DNA from: Pseudomonadota bacterium
GTDB taxonomy: Bacteria > Pseudomonadota > Alphaproteobacteria > Acetobacterales > Acetobacteraceae
Reading direction: 5' to 3'
NCBI GenBank assembly: GCA_021779655.1
Contig: JAJYAF010000136.1
Span: 1-6,230, forward strand
Length of the DNA: 6,230 bases
The stretch's first letter is position 1, and every line of letters begins with the position of its first letter. This document shows positions 5,748-6,230 of this stretch, in pieces. Below the pieces are notes generated by a model. It searched no databases and was not told where the DNA came from. It saw nothing but the letters and a program-made list of their open reading frames with translations. The translations under genes and the position numbers were made by a program.

Positions 5748-6230
5748 CTGTGCAGAGCAAGCCCGCCGCCGTCACCACCGGACCGATCATCGGCAGCCGC
5801 AAGGTTTATTCCGCGCCCGCCGGTCATCCGGAAATCCTGGTGCCGTTCCGTGAAGTGTTGCTGCATGAAAGCGCCAAGGAGCCGCCGCTGCGGCTCTACG
5901 ACACCTCCGGCCCCTATACCGAGCCTGACGCGCAAATCGACCTCGATGCCGGGCTTGCGCAGCCGCGCGCCGGATGGATCGCGCGGCGGGGCTTTGGCCC
6001 GCAGGCGGGCCGCGGTGTCACGCCGGCCGATAACGGCTTCGCCCCGGCGGACAGGCTGGTGCCGCCCTGCCCGGCCCCGCACGAAATCCGTGCCGGCGCG
6101 CCTGGCCAATGCGTCACGCAGTATGAATTCGCCAAGGCAGGCATCGTCACCGAGGAGATGATCTATGTCGCGCACCGGGAAAATCTCGGGCGGCAGAAGG
6201 CGCATGCCCTGGCCGCGCAACTGCGCGCCG
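5744..6230 (+). CDS. thiC: Phosphomethylpyrimidine synthase ThiC, N-terminal part (continues past window)
   Basis: ThiC is the radical SAM enzyme that converts 5-aminoimidazole ribotide into hydroxymethylpyrimidine phosphate, the pyrimidine precursor of thiamine. Only the first 162 codons are in the window, covering the N-terminal ThiC-associated domain. Recognisable blocks are GPIIGSRKVY (13-22), LRLYDTSGPYTEP (49-61) and QYEFAKAGIVTEEMIYVAHREN (126-147), the last matching the conserved stretch before the catalytic barrel. The CxxCxxxxC cluster motif lies beyond the window edge and cannot be checked. The ATG at 5744-5746 has AAGGAG (5730-5735) 8 bases upstream. It is controlled by the TPP riboswitch in its leader and is transcribed divergently from yejE. 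Confidence 0.95.
   Translation, partial: MTVQSKPAAVTTGPIIGSRKVYSAPAGHPEILVPFREVLLHESAKEPPLRLYDTSGPYTEPDAQIDLDAGLAQPRAGWIARRGFGPQAGRGVTPADNGFAPADRLVPPCPAPHEIRAGAPGQCVTQYEFAKAGIVTEEMIYVAHRENLGRQKAHALAAQLRA

Overview
The window is GC-rich chromosomal DNA from an alphaproteobacterium. The main evidence is a clear MipZ, the ParA-like division-site ATPase characteristic of that class. I cannot name the order or genus from this window alone.

Four genes lie on the minus strand and one partial gene on the plus strand. Reading the minus strand 5' to 3' (right to left): yejE (4444-5487) and yejF (2788-4416) encode the second permease and the double-ATPase subunit of a YejABEF-type peptide importer. Then come a 471-residue nitronate monooxygenase-like flavoprotein with an unusual four-cysteine C-terminal module (1266-2681) and mipZ (83-925). 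Diverging from yejE on the plus strand is a TPP riboswitch (about 5570-5686) followed by the start of thiC (5744 to the window edge), the thiamine pyrimidine synthase that such riboswitches control.

The two non-coding stretches around mipZ are repeat-rich. A composite element lies downstream of the nitronate monooxygenase gene: about three 45-46 bp units, each able to fold into a hairpin, followed by a 52 bp tail ending in a strong hairpin. The end of the same composite, 84 bp identical except for one indel, sits directly downstream of mipZ at the left edge. mipZ with its promoter is therefore bracketed by direct repeats. A third hairpin lies just upstream of the mipZ promoter.

The genes do not form one pathway. 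yejE and yejF form a two-gene transcription unit separated by 27 bp, but yejA and yejB, which normally precede yejE, are absent because the thiC leader occupies that position. The most interesting regulatory region is the thiC leader. Its riboswitch P1 strand can pair alternatively with a pyrimidine tract that otherwise covers the thiC ribosome binding site. An 18-codon open frame runs from just after the aptamer to an ATGA overlap with the thiC start. No plainly new multi-gene system is visible; the notable points are the repeat architecture, the leader and the cysteine module.
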